A DNA stretch of 64,000 bases, from NCBI GenBank assembly GCA_021018995.1, contig CM037585.1, positions 64,048,646 to 64,112,645 of the forward strand, in the 5' to 3' direction. The translations under genes and the position numbers were made by a program. Every line of letters begins with the position of its first letter. The first letter of the stretch is position 1. Positions 44,165 through 55,269 of the stretch are shown here, piece by piece. This DNA comes from Chloranthus sessilifolius (taxonomy: Eukaryota > Streptophyta > Magnoliopsida > Chloranthales > Chloranthaceae). The notes beneath the pieces are model-generated. The model saw nothing but the letters and a program-made list of their open reading frames with translations, did not search any database and was not told where the DNA came from.

Positions 44165-46853
44165 TTGTTTAACCCTCCACAAACTGGCAAACCCACTCCC
44201 ACAAGAAAATCCATGAGGATTGCTACATCCTCTACTGTGGAGGCCACTGATGTCCTAGAGCCCCAAGTGGAGAAACCCAAAAAGAGTGCTGCACCGAAAA
44301 AGAGGGTCAGGGTTGTTACCAAAAGCCCTAAAAAATCAAAGAAACTAAAAAAGGGTGAAGAGGATACCCTAGAGACAGACCTCCTAACACTCCCAATGAA
44401 TTCATGATTGCCATTAAATTAGAGCTTGAGACTGCCTTTGACAAGACATTTTTTGAACAGGAGCCCTTGACTGTTGTAGCCATTGAATTTCTGACCAAGG
44501 CCTCCTTGGAGCCTTTGTTAACATATTTAAAGGAGTTGGTGTTCCCCAGACTGGTACTACTATGGTACTAAAACATCAGGGTAAAGAAATTTGATGTTGG
44601 ACACCCTAGGCTGTTAGTCCTAATTAATGACTTTGAGATGCTAGTGGGCACATCTGAGATTGCCCTAGCTCTTGGCATTCCAGCTGCCTATGATCCAACA
44701 TGCAATCTGGGAGCTCCACTGAGTGCCTCCATCACTGAAATTGCTGAGAAGCTGACCAAGGGAAAGAAGGCTTCTGGGGATTCAATCAAGAGGGGAGACT
44801 TTGACACCAACCTCTTGTTTATGGATAGTGTTCTTAAGAAGAACATCTATGTGGCTGGGCACCAACAAGAGAGAAGGCAACCAATTGCTGATGCCATTTA
44901 TTTCTTCTCTCAGGGGCATTACTTCAATGCAGCCTAGTTGATTTTTGAGGGGATGCAGGACATTCACACCAAAGTGTAGAAGAGATAGAGACCCATTGGA
45001 CTTCCATACTGCAGGCTGATCACAGCCCTGCTAAAACAAGGAGGATATCACTGGAAGATTGGGGAACCAACTGAGATCCTTCCCCCAGTTGAATTTGGGA
45101 AGAGATTGTGGACCATCAGTATGTCCATGATGATGAAGAAGAAGAAGGAAGCTGAGAGCCACCCAAAAGAGGCGAAAGCAGCTACTGCCACAGCAGCAGC
45201 AGCTACATCAGCTACATCAGCAACCACCAGCTCAGATCCACCCACCATCCCTACCCCCATGCATACCCTGTCATTTCAAACACCTTCCACAATCCCCATC
45301 CCTATTCCAGTTTCAGCTCCTGCTCAACCCACCTTTCCATTTAACTTGCCCACCCCACCTATCCAAAGAAAATACAAAAAGAAAACTCATAAACCAACCA
45401 AAGCACCCATTGAACCTACCATACCCATTACCTTACCAACACTATACCAGGCTCTGAACCTTTTCCATTAACCCAGCCCATACCAAACCTTGAGCCAACT
45501 CACATACCTAGCCCAATTCCAAACCCACCTTCCCCTTTCACAATGGATGACAGTGAGCCCATGACCACTGACATTGAACAAACCACCACCACTAAACCAC
45601 CCACCACCTGGGAAACCACTGACCCATTTGATCCCATTACCTCCCCTACCCATTTCATTCCTTTTTCCCCCACCCATGACCAGGACCCATTCATATATGA
45701 GGGGTTCTCAGCAATGATGGACTCCATTGTGGAGGACATCAAACATGAGTATTCACCCCTCCCTGACTCCCTACATCCTACCCAATTTAACCATGCCCCC
45801 ACTTCCCCTATCCAACCAATCCTAACAACCACACCTACAATCCCAACCATTCCAGATCCCCTAGCCCAGATACTTTCCCTTCTTACATCATTACAAACCC
45901 AAATCCTGGCCAATACCCAAAACCAGACCACCATGCAAACCTATCTCCAATCCATTAAAACCACTCTTCAGACTTTAAACCAACCACAGCCACCTACATC
46001 TATAACTATACTTGTATCCACCCTACCACCTTCACCCCAGCCCTCACCTCTAGTGATAAACAGCCCCCTGCTACCACCCAAACAGACCCTGATTCCGAGG
46101 AGCTGGTCCCTGTCCCACCTACCTATACCTCCACCTCCACACCGACAGATTTTGAGGAAGAGGCGCCACTTATATTCCCTACCTTTACATCTCCCTCTAC
46201 TCACACTGACTTTGATGAAGAGCAACTACCCACTTCACCTACATTCATCTTAACCATTACCTCACCCTCCACCCAACCCGAGCCACTTGAGGAGCAGCTC
46301 CCACTTGACCTTACTTCCAACCCACCATCACCTCCACCCATAAGCTCTGAGCTGGACATCATCCCTCACCAAATGGATGACCCTAACAATTGGGCCATAG
46401 TCCCTGATGGTTCCATTCCCATTCCCCAGTTCTACACCCTCACCAAAGCCATGACGGCTGACCCCTATGTCAGGAGAGATGTTGAGCTGCTACTGGAGTC
46501 TGTCACACCTATGGTGAAGCAACCATATGAAGGTCAGATTGCCTAGATTAAGAAAGATAATGACAATGAGCTAAAGAGGCATCGACAGATGGTATTGAAT
46601 TCCCTGGACCTGTACAAAGTGTATAAGATTAAGTCAATCAAGTTGAAAAAATTGGTGGCCACACTCTACTCCACATTCTCAGTCCTGAACCCTGCTGTGC
46701 TCAAGGGCATATCATTCAAGGAGCCCTCCAGCACTAAGCCCAAGAAATTAACTGCCAAAATACCTAAGGCTGGTGCTGCAACAGCCACCACAGTGAAGAA
46801 AGAGAAAGGAAAATATGAATGGACCCCCCTTCGAATTAAGTTCAGATTTGGAT
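44165..46853 (+). pseudogene. Element F additional ORF, broken
   Basis: About 900 codons across several frames. The first part, MFNPPQTGKPTPTRKSMRIA, is a basic leader. After a frame change near 44400 comes the conserved domain (VFPRLVLLWY, LLVLINDFEML, LGIPAAYDPTCNLGAPLSASI, LFMDSVLKKNIYVAGHQQERR). The middle is Pro/Thr/Ser-rich (45106-46250), then AMTADPYVRRDV (about 46455) and a Lys-rich tail ending KFRFG and TGA at 46851-46853. It parallels the E' ORF block by block. Function unknown. Confidence 0.65.
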
Positions 46854-48561
46854 GAGCTTTAGGCTGTAGTGTAGATAGTTGTATTTAGAGTCTGTATTTA
46901 TTTTCTGTTATAGGTAGATTTTTATAATTTCATTTCTGTGCTTTTGTCAAATTTGTAAATTTTGTTTTTCTTTATTAATTTGTATACAGTTCTTATTAAT
47001 GTAATTTTCTTTTTGTGAGCCAATTTGCAATGTCTGTACTTTCTTTTAATTTTTGGCATGCCATTATTACCATACTGCTCCTACATGTTATTATTTCTGA
47101 AATAGTGAGGACACTGTTTAACTTAGGTTTAGGGGTATGGCAGGGTAGGTAGGCCAGGAAAATAGTTCATTTTAGTGTAACAGTGATGGTTAAATTGAGA
47201 TGAATAAAGCCAATTCTTACCTAATCATGTAGAGAGAAGAAATTTACAAATTTTGTAGACATTTAAAACTAAAAATCGTTGAAAAATTAGCACTACCATG
47301 AAGCTAACATCAGGATTTTTTTTTTCAATTGGTTCTTAGTGAACTAGAGAGGAGAGAAAAAGGTAGAAATACACCCCATGAGTTAATTTGAGGACCATAC
47401 CCAGTGAGATTTGGGCCTATCAAATTTCTTTTGAAGAGTGTTAGTGGCAATTTTTCTGCTCTAAGGACTGATTGATTCAATCTCTTTTCACTAGAAGCTA
47501 GGCGCCCCCAAGTTGAAACTGATTGACATCACTCATGACACTAAGGAGATGATCTAAGGCCTTCATTTGGACAGTTTGAGCCTAAATTTTCAACCTATTA
47601 AACTGCCCTTGTGAATACACTCTTTAGGCCTTTAAATCTAATTGTTCTTCAACAAACACTAGAGTGCTTGCACCTAAACCTCATTGACCTAATTCAATCT
47701 TACCCTCACTTTGAGATTTCAAGAGGTAAAGGAGAAGATGTTGAAGATAGTTGAGAGGAGTTCAACATTTAGTGAAAGGAGAAGAAAAGAAACCTATAAA
47801 CAGCAGTGTATCAGTGGTATATGTGTGACAATTCATCACAAAAAAATAAAAAAATATAAATGAAAAGAGAAAAAGAAAAGATAAGTCAAAGAAATACTTT
47901 ATCTGAAAATTGAAAAGAAGAGAAGAAGCTGACCACTTTGACTTTGAAAAACACAAATGAAGATGAAGGTGTGCTGAAATAAAGATTGTGAAGTCATGAA
48001 TTACTCCTACCCTTGTTGATTTCTCAATTTTGAATCCATTCTACCCCCCTATTCATTATAAACCTCACCCATAAGCCACATTACAACCCATCAAAAAGAC
48101 CTTGTTGATCCAAAGTGAAATGAGCTGTCATGTGGAGATGAGGAAGTGTCTAATCTATGGTGAAAAAGGATTTGAGGATGTCAAGAATTAGAAGCAATGC
48201 CTATGCTCATGCTTGCAGACCTATTTGAGGCCTGTGACTGATCTTGAGCTGATGAGAATGTGAACACCCTTAGAGTTTCATTGTTGAGATATAGCCCTGG
48301 TGAGAGTTGGGTCTGAAATTTAACTTCATTGGGGTGGTTTCTAAACCTGATTTTTGAATTAAAGGCAAGCTTAGTACTGGTTTGTGCACATTGTATTCCT
48401 GATGTAAACTGATTGGTGGTGATGCAAAGACATGTTGATTTTGAGTTTTAATTAGCTGCATTACTGCTGTAATTCCCTCTGATTTTTAAAGAATGGGTGT
48501 GGAATAAAGCTTTATTCATTGGATTTTGTTTTATCATAGACTGCACTCTACTTAACTGTTT
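46854..48561 (+). other. Untranslated 3' region of F
   Basis: It includes the internal polypurine-like block at 47104-47150 (AGGTTTAGGGGTATGGCAGG), then sequence aligned with E' and H. No coding frame. A poly-T stretch lies near 47319. Confidence 0.55.
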
Positions 48562-48749
48562 AAATGGTGAAGTTTGTGGGTACCTTCACTGAAAACCCTC
48601 AGGAGGCTTCACTCCTCCACTAGGGATCACCTAGGGGTTTAAAAGGCTTGATGCATATGCTAAATGCATCCGTGCTCCCTAAGAAAGTGACATTTACTAT
48701 TTTGAATAACTGTTTTGATTTTCCCTTTGCTCGAGGACTAGCAAAGATT
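48562..48749 (+). ncRNA. Conserved 3' structured module of F
   Basis: CTAGGGATCACCTAG (48620-48634) and GATGCAT-ATGCTAA-ATGCATC (48650-48670), a perfect 7-bp stem around the same 7-nt loop as in E' and H, followed by GTGCTCCCTAAGAAAGTGAC. Confidence 0.65.
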
Positions 48750-48761
48750 AGGTTTGGGGTG
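48750..48761 (+). promoter_or_regulatory. Polypurine tract of element F
   Basis: AGGTTTGGGGTG directly before the LTR start TGTTAGTCAC. Confidence 0.8.
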
Positions 48762-49939
48762 TGTTAGTCACTGAAAAATGCCATTTTCACCTCCTAATCT
48801 AGCCTTTACTACACCTTGGAGCTATCTAATAATTATCTTTTGAGCATGTTTTGTAGTTAAGAATAAAACTGCAACTTAGTGCAACAATCCACACTTTGGA
48901 GGCCAAGAAGAGAGGATTAAAAGCCAAATCTTGGAACTGTTTGAAGACCATAAAGTCCACCATGGTGGTACACACCATAGTGATCATTTAGATGACCTAA
49001 GTGGGCCCTAGAAGTCCAACAGATGAAAGGAAGCTTGCCCCAAGCAGAGGAGACTGCTGCAGCAGGCTTTACACAGTAGCAAACAAGCATAGAGGAACCC
49101 TCATGTAGTTAAAATACCTGAACAACCCATTCGTGCAGATCTCGCGAAGCTCAAGTCTGTAGCACATAAAGAGCTCGCGCAGATCTCTCTCAATTTACTG
49201 TAAAAAAGCTTCAGAAAAGCACCTCGCGCAGTCCTCGTGAGGATCAAAACTTCAGAAGATTTGCGTCGCCCAGATCTCGTGCACTTCATAGACGGAGCCA
49301 TCCACGCAAGAAGTTCAAATTCATCTTGGCGAGGAGTCGCGCGAGCTGCAAAACCATCCTGAAGAGATCCTCACGACTTGGGCTACCTAGAGCTCTGCGC
49401 GAACTGTGCTATTCACAGTAAAGTGAACTTCGCGAGCTCTTCTTCAACATCAACTCCATCCATGCAAGAAGCAAATCAAGTAAAGCCAACCTCGCGAGGC
49501 ACAGGCTCCCTACTTCTCAGTCCATACACAAGGGTATTCTTGGGATTCCATAGCAGTTAGGACACACATCCCGAGGTGCCAAGTTGTTTCCCACTTCCCG
49601 AGGTAACACTTGGCCACAAATGAGCCATGACAACAGCCAAAATGAGGGCATTTCTCTTCTAATTTTTTATTGGCTATTGCATAGCAGCTACTAAGGGTTG
49701 TATATATATTGAGCTATATTATGTTTTGAGAGAGATCCGAGAATAGCTAGATCATAGTTTTTATTTAGAATTAGGGTTAGGGTTTAGTTTCTCTTCTTCT
49801 TTTCTTTTCTTTTTCTTCTTACCTTAGCACAGCAGCAATGTTGGGCTAAGTTCTTTGTAGAAGCTGAGTTTATTTTTACATTGTAATCGGTTTTGTGAAT
49901 ACATAGAGAGCTATTTTTGGAATTCTTTGCACAGACTGC
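48762..49939 (+). repeat. Element F 3' LTR, left part
   Basis: It matches the 5' LTR fragment at 31307-32222. It carries the CTCGCGAAG/CTCGCGCAG array (49135-49500) and a TATA-like stretch (TATATATATTGAG, about 49702). It ends with ACTGC (49935-49939), duplicated at 51967-51971 by the inserted solo LTR. Confidence 0.87.
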
Positions 49940-51966
49940 TGTTAAGTAGTGAAAAATACCATTTTTCACCCCTAAACATGAGCCTTGAAAGACCCTTGAG
50001 AAGACTAAATAAGTGCTTTAGTGTGCATTTTACAGCTAACCAATCAGACAGGTCCAAATCCGAAAAGCATCCCAAAAAGATCAAAAAGCTGACAGCTCAT
50101 GTCAAGTTTAAAGAAGGAGTGAAGAAACAGCCTCAGCAATGGCTAAAGAGGGTCTAAAAGAGCAGACAAAGACCTGAAGCAAGAGAGAAAGCCATTCGCA
50201 AAGAACTCCTACTATTCGCAAAGAAGAATGGGAGCCTAGAGTTCAATTCGCAAAGAACTTCTACTATTCGCAAAGAAGAATGGGAGCCTAGAGTTCAATT
50301 CGCAAAGAACTTCTACTATTCGCAAAGAAGAACTTGCACTTTTCAGAAAGAACCTTGAACTTTGCGAAGAAGAAAACACTCCTCGAAAAGAAGATTGAAC
50401 TTTGCGAGCAGAGCTTGAAGTCATTGAACTTTGCAAAAGGCCCTCGAACTCGTGAAAAGGTATTCGAGATTCGCAGCTTTAACAAGGGCAATTTAGTAAT
50501 CAACGCACGAGCCCCAATGCATTGAAAAGCCCGTAGACATTCCTAAGATTACGAGCACGAACCAAAGGCCTATTCCACTCCATGTGAACACCCAAACAAG
50601 AAATTACGTGGCGGGACCTTCTAGAAACTCTAACTACTTTACTTAAAAAGCCCTTAAACTATGTGAAATGGCATTCTGGGATTTGCAATTCGCCAAAGGG
50701 TATTTCAGAAACTTTGCACGCCTAATGCAATCAAAAGACCAGAACATTCCTAAGGTTCCAATCAAGATCCAAGGCATATTCCAACCCATGTGAGCGCCCA
50801 AAGTTAAATTACTCAAGCGGGAACTTCAAGCTCAAACAGAATTTCAAAATGCATAATGTAATTGATGCCTCTGTTTCTGATTGGTGAACCAGATCAAGCG
50901 ATTCGATTGGCGAATGATCTGGATCCCGTGCTCAACTCCTATTGGTTGATACACATGTGGACTTAGGGAAAACTATAAATAGGCGAACCATTTGCCCAAT
51001 TTGGGTATCCAGTTTTAGAGTTTTCATCTCTGTTTCCCTCATTCCTCGGATAGCTTTATCCGAACCCCCCGTAATCCCTTCTTGTAGTTTACCTTTGAGA
51101 GCCATTGTGAGTGATTTATACTTCCAAGTTCGGATTCAAGATCAGAAGTCCGAGGGCTCTCGAGAAGCTCGATGTAAGTCGAGGGCTCTCTAAGAAGCCG
51201 TGCTCTGTAATTGTAATTTTGGATTTTAAAAGGTTCTTTGTAATTTGTGTCTTCTCCATTGGAGTCATGTCGAGGGTTACAATGATCACCTTAGTGCATT
51301 AGACTTCTTTAGATTCACTCATCCGCATGCAACTTCCCTTAATTTTATCACCCAAGAATTAGCGTTGGTAACCTAATTCTAGCATTTACGATGATGTTCA
51401 TGTTCGAACTAAAGAATAGGCCACAATGGTAGCGATGTGTCCGGTGACCATTTAAGTCTAAACCTTTTCCTTAATTCAATTTATTTCTCTTACATACATC
51501 TTTGGTAGCAGATGAAGATTGAATCTGCTCTGTTGAACTCTGATTCTCCATTAAAATTGAGGCTAAAGTACATGAAGCTATTATTTCTGCATTTGTCTTA
51601 TTTTAATCACCTCCCCAACTCGGATCTGGATCATGTAGTTAGTTCTTTTCTTTATTTGCTTATAGTTAAATGTGACACAATCCAACACTCTCTTTTATCT
51701 ATTCTTTTTTTAGATAATTATAGAGCCAGATCTGGTAGCACAGATCTGGAGGTTTATCTTAAATTTTAAATCAATTCCCTGTGGACGATCTTTTACTCAC
51801 TTACATTTAAAACTTGCTACAATTGGCCCTGATCTTGCAGGCCAGTGTTAGCCCCAATGTGCTGATATCCCTTTCATAAGTTAACATCCATATAACCTAG
51901 CATTCTTTAATTCTTTAATTTTTGATTCATAATGCACACAATTATGGCACACTTGGAGCGACAACA
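49940..51966 (+). repeat. Solo LTR of the A family inside the F 3' LTR
   Basis: The ends TGTTAAGTAGTG...GCGACAACA match those of the A LTR. It is flanked by perfect ACTGC duplications. A single LTR without interior shows that a complete element inserted and then lost one LTR and its body by recombination. TATAAATAG lies at 50974. It is 2.03 kb long, about 220 bp longer than the A LTR, partly because of the tandem repeat at 50194. Confidence 0.9.
50194..50331 (+). repeat. 52-bp tandem repeats carrying the TTCGCAAAGAA motif
   Basis: Units start at 50194, 50246 and 50298; the third is partial. Each unit holds two ATTCGCAAAGAA copies, so the repeat multiplies the family motif. The first two units are identical except for one base. 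Confidence 0.92.
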
Positions 51967-53112
51967 ACTGCTGTCTTGTGGGAACTCATTGTAAGTTCCT
52001 TTTAATCAATGAAATGCCATGTTTAAAGTTACATTAGATCTGTATTTTCTCTGTATTTTTCACATAGATTTGTATGAATTTGATGATCTCATGGTTGCAT
52101 GAACTTGTAGCCGTGCAACCATGGTGACAACAATAATATTCATATTCTATCTCCTTCATTTGTGATTAGGATAACCTCTGGGATAGCATATGGCCATTCA
52201 AGTGGGCAAGGTATAACCCTAGGGCTGGTCTGAATCATAAGGTTGAGATAGATTCTTCTTTTCAGCACTTGAGCTTGTAGCCAAGTGAGAGATTGTTGCA
52301 GAGCCAAACTCTCCTCTGTTTTGCATCACCATCCTCAGTGTTTAGATATGAATTTTGTAGAGATTGAAGACTTGTGTGCTGGGTCACTTTAGGCCTTTCT
52401 ATAACAATGACCAGCTGAATCTAAGTTCTCATTCAGCCTGGGATTTCTTGTGGTTTCCACTTGAGTTTTCAGGACTGTTTGCTCCTATGAATACATGAGC
52501 TTGAAGCCTTGCAAACATAGTGTCTGCAATGGTGTTCATGTTCTGATTTAATTCATTGATTGGATGAAATCCCTGGGATATGCTGTGACCATTATAGTGG
52601 ACAACATATAACCACCCTATGATCAGTCCTTACCTCTGGGTTAGGTTAGATTCTTTTACCTAGCAGATGTGCTTGTAGCCATCTGAAGTACTGCTGCAGA
52701 TCATGTTCTAACACTGAGTTGCATTGCTAATTTAACCTTAGCTATCTATTTCTCATCATTTTTACTTTATTTTCTCACTCCGTCATCATCTTTCTTTCCC
52801 CCTTTCTTTAGTTTTATTTTCTGTTTTTAAAGTAGTGCAGATAGTGACACCCCAAACTCCCTTTCTTTTGGATTGCCAGATCTATAGCCAGATCTGGAGG
52901 TCTACTATACAACCTTTGTGGTTCTAGATTAGAATTTCTTGTGGGACAATCCTTTCTTATCAAAACTTGCTACAACAGGCCTGGTGCAGGACTGTGTGTT
53001 TTTTAGATTGTTGTTTTCATCCATTTTACTTCACCTTTGATTTATTTTTGCCACCATATTTTTACCACCTATTTTCTTATAAAATAATCAACAAATCAAA
53101 AATTAAACTAAC
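51967..53112 (+). repeat. Element F 3' LTR, right part
   Basis: It continues the LTR after the solo insertion. It has two related blocks about 400 bp apart (52140-52290 and 52540-52690), also present in family E, and the paired AGATCT words near 52878 with the downstream GTGGGACAATC phrase. It ends AAACTAACA before ACGCC. Confidence 0.82.
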
Positions 53113-53179
53113 AACGCCTTGAGTGAGGATTTTCGTAAGTGAAAAGGGTGAACTGACCACGAAAATTCATGACCTGATG

Positions 53180-53545
53180 AGCCAGCTCGAGCTACCTTAA
53201 AAGTCAGCTTGAGCTGGATTTGCACAGCCTTACAAAGGTCATGTTTGAGACACCCGCTAGAGCAAGATTTTACCTAGCTCGAGCGGGAAACCACTTGAAG
53301 CTGCCCGCTTGAGCGGAAATCCTAGGCCAAATTGGCTTGGGTAAAACCAGCTTGAGCTGGTATGTGTGTGTGTGTCTGGGGGACCCGCTCGAGTGGGAAT
53401 GGAACCAGCTCAAGCGGGAAACCACCTGAAGCAGCCCGCTCGAGCGAGATTCCCAGGCCAAATCGGCTCGGGTAAAACCAACTCGAGCTGGCCTGTAGGT
53501 GCCACTGGAGCCAGCTTGAGCCGGAACGAACCCAACTCGAGTTGC
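53180..53545. promoter_or_regulatory. CTCGAGC-type motif array in the D LTR
   Basis: About twelve words alternating between two types, CAGCTCGAGCTGG-like and CCCGCTCGAGCGGG-like, several decayed by TpG/CpA changes (for example CAGCTTGAGCTGG). The decay pattern is what methylated CpG sites would give. Confidence 0.6.
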
Positions 53546-54007
53546 CTACCCTGTTTTGGCCTAGCTTGGTTTTTATCCTTGTAATCCCGTGCAGACTTGA
53601 GTGTACTATTTGCCGATGACTAAAGCATGTGTTGGGACTTATGAATTAGGAGAAATATGAGAGAACAATGATTAAGCTTGGTTGAATTGTGGCACGTGTG
53701 ATCGACCGTAACTTGAGGTAGGGAAATCATACTGCAAAACCATATATTTGACTTGACCATGGGATGCTATATTAATTTTGATCGCATTTGAACAATACTT
53801 TCAGTAACGTATTGTATAATTTGGAAAACTCCTTGAATAAATAAATTTGATTTACGTACTTGATTTTAGCATTGTACACTTGGCATTTTGATTGCATTCG
53901 ATCCGTTAAGCTCAATTCTTTGAATTTGAATTTTATTATGTGATATAAGTCTCCCCAACTTTTCGACTTGTGTAAATGTGATATGTTCCGAGATCATGTG
54001 CAAATGA

Positions 54008-54235
54008 GGAGTGGAACCTCCATGAGAGGGGTGGAGTCTCCAGGGTTATGGCCTCGTGTCCGCTACGGATTGCTCTATTCCCGCTACGGGATACTTTTCC
54101 ACGAGACTTGTATTGTCTTCATGATTAGTTGTGAGTGGAGTGGAACCTCTAAGGGAGGGGTGGAGTCCCCGGGGCTACGACCCTGTTTCCGCTACGGACT
54201 GCTCTATTCCCACTACGGGATACTCACACTAATGT
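54008..54235 (+). repeat. Two imperfect 129-bp direct repeats in the D LTR
   Basis: The phrase GTGGAACCTC starts at 54011 and again at 54140. Both copies continue with GGGGTGGAGTC and CTCTATTCCCGCTACGGGAT-like sequence. They are purine- and CG-rich compared with the flanks. Confidence 0.85.
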
Positions 54236-54587
54236 TATGAGATTCGTTGATATGATGTGATGTGATATGTTTGAGTTAATGCTCCATATGCTCCATCTCG
54301 TATACGCTTGCTTCCTTGATATACTATGAAATTCATTTATGTTGTCTTGATCCGCCATTGTATAGTTTCGTACGTCATTTGCATCATGATAAGACATGTT
54401 TTGAGATTTAAATTTAAAGTCTTTGCTTGATGTCGATGTATTTCAATACAATATGAATTTGAACTGTTTATCTTACTTATGCATCATTTCCATGAAGTAG
54501 AATAATAAGATATAGTTTTGCACTGTTTTTATCCCTATTGAACTTGGACTGTAGCTCATTCCTCGACTATACGTCGCAGCTGTAGGA

Positions 54588-54675
54588 GATGATCTTGAGA
54601 GATCCGAAGCCAGAAGACGGCCCAGATTATAACCCCGAAGAAGAGGAGGAACTACCTGAAGGGTTCTATCATTAG
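54588..54675 (+). other. Acidic mini-ORF within the D LTR
   Basis: A short frame from ATG at 54588 ends ...PEDGPDYNPEEEEELPEGFYH and TAG. Closely similar acidic peptides ending in EDFYP (C LTR, near 21280-21350) and EEFFYE (B 5' LTR, near 5925-5990) lie at the same LTR position. Whether it is translated is unknown. Confidence 0.45.
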
Positions 54676-55113
54676 CTGCTTTTGGGTTGAGAGTTGGGAT
54701 TCTTTTTGGGTTTTTGATATATGGTACAGTACTTGTTAGCTGAATACAATGTGTATATTTTGGTCTACTGTTTAGGTGAAGGACGACCTTCACCAGTGGA
54801 TGTATATTTTGGGTATAGGTATGATGGTGTATAGCTTTTTGATATACATATGATGATGGTTGGATATCGAGTTTATGTTTCCATTTTATTTATGTTATAA
54901 CTTTGTTTTTTGCTGTGTGCACTTTGCTTCCACACATTTGCAAGCTTACCAATGATGGATGGCTCGATCCTTCCTATTATCTAATTTGAGAAAAGATCGA
55001 GCTGTCTGGTAGTAAGTTATTGTACTTCGATACCATAGTATAATTGTAATTCAAATCGCATGTGTGATTTGACAGCACGGGTTTCGTGGTAAGAAAATTC
55101 GGGCTGTCACAGG

Positions 55114-55125
55114 TGGTATCAAAGC
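55114..55125 (+). promoter_or_regulatory. Primer-binding site of element D
   Basis: TGGTATCAAAGC, one change from the initiator-methionine tRNA site, two bases after the LTR end. Confidence 0.83.
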
Positions 55126-55269
55126 CCTAAGCGGTACGTCTTACGGGCAGTTAGAGTTATAACTTAGGTTTGAAGCAATGACAATTAGGTTCAGCTATTA
55201 GGTTTAGAGCTAAGACTCCAGTCTTAGGATCAATTTGACTTAGCATTTTCTTCTTCATGACAGGTTAAT

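Larger units (their letters stand above)
31307..53112 (+). mobile_element. Element F: Athila-like retrotransposon inserted in D
   Basis: The ends TGTTAGTCACTG and AAACTAACA are flanked by identical 5-bp ACGCC duplications, proving one insertion event across 21.8 kb. Inside are: a 5' LTR fragment, nested E', then F's RNase H, integrase, additional ORF, 3' module, PPT and 3' LTR (itself split by a solo LTR). The rest of its 5' LTR, PBS, gag, protease and RT are missing, lost with the 5' half of E' at the 41763 junction. Confidence 0.88.
53113..55111 (+). repeat. Element D 5' LTR, right part
   Basis: It resumes after F with the second ACGCC. It holds an array of CGCTCGAGCGGG / CAGCTCGAGCTGG words (53180-53545), two 129-bp direct repeats (54008-54235), TGTAGCTCATTCCTCGACTA (about 54550), the acidic mini-ORF (54588-54675), and ends GGGCTGTCACA before the PBS. 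Confidence 0.85.

Noticed and set aside
45500-45934. 144-codon minus-strand frame with Trp/Gly/Val-rich sequence
   Set aside because: It is the reverse complement of the Pro/Thr-rich part of the F additional ORF, which is conserved with E'.
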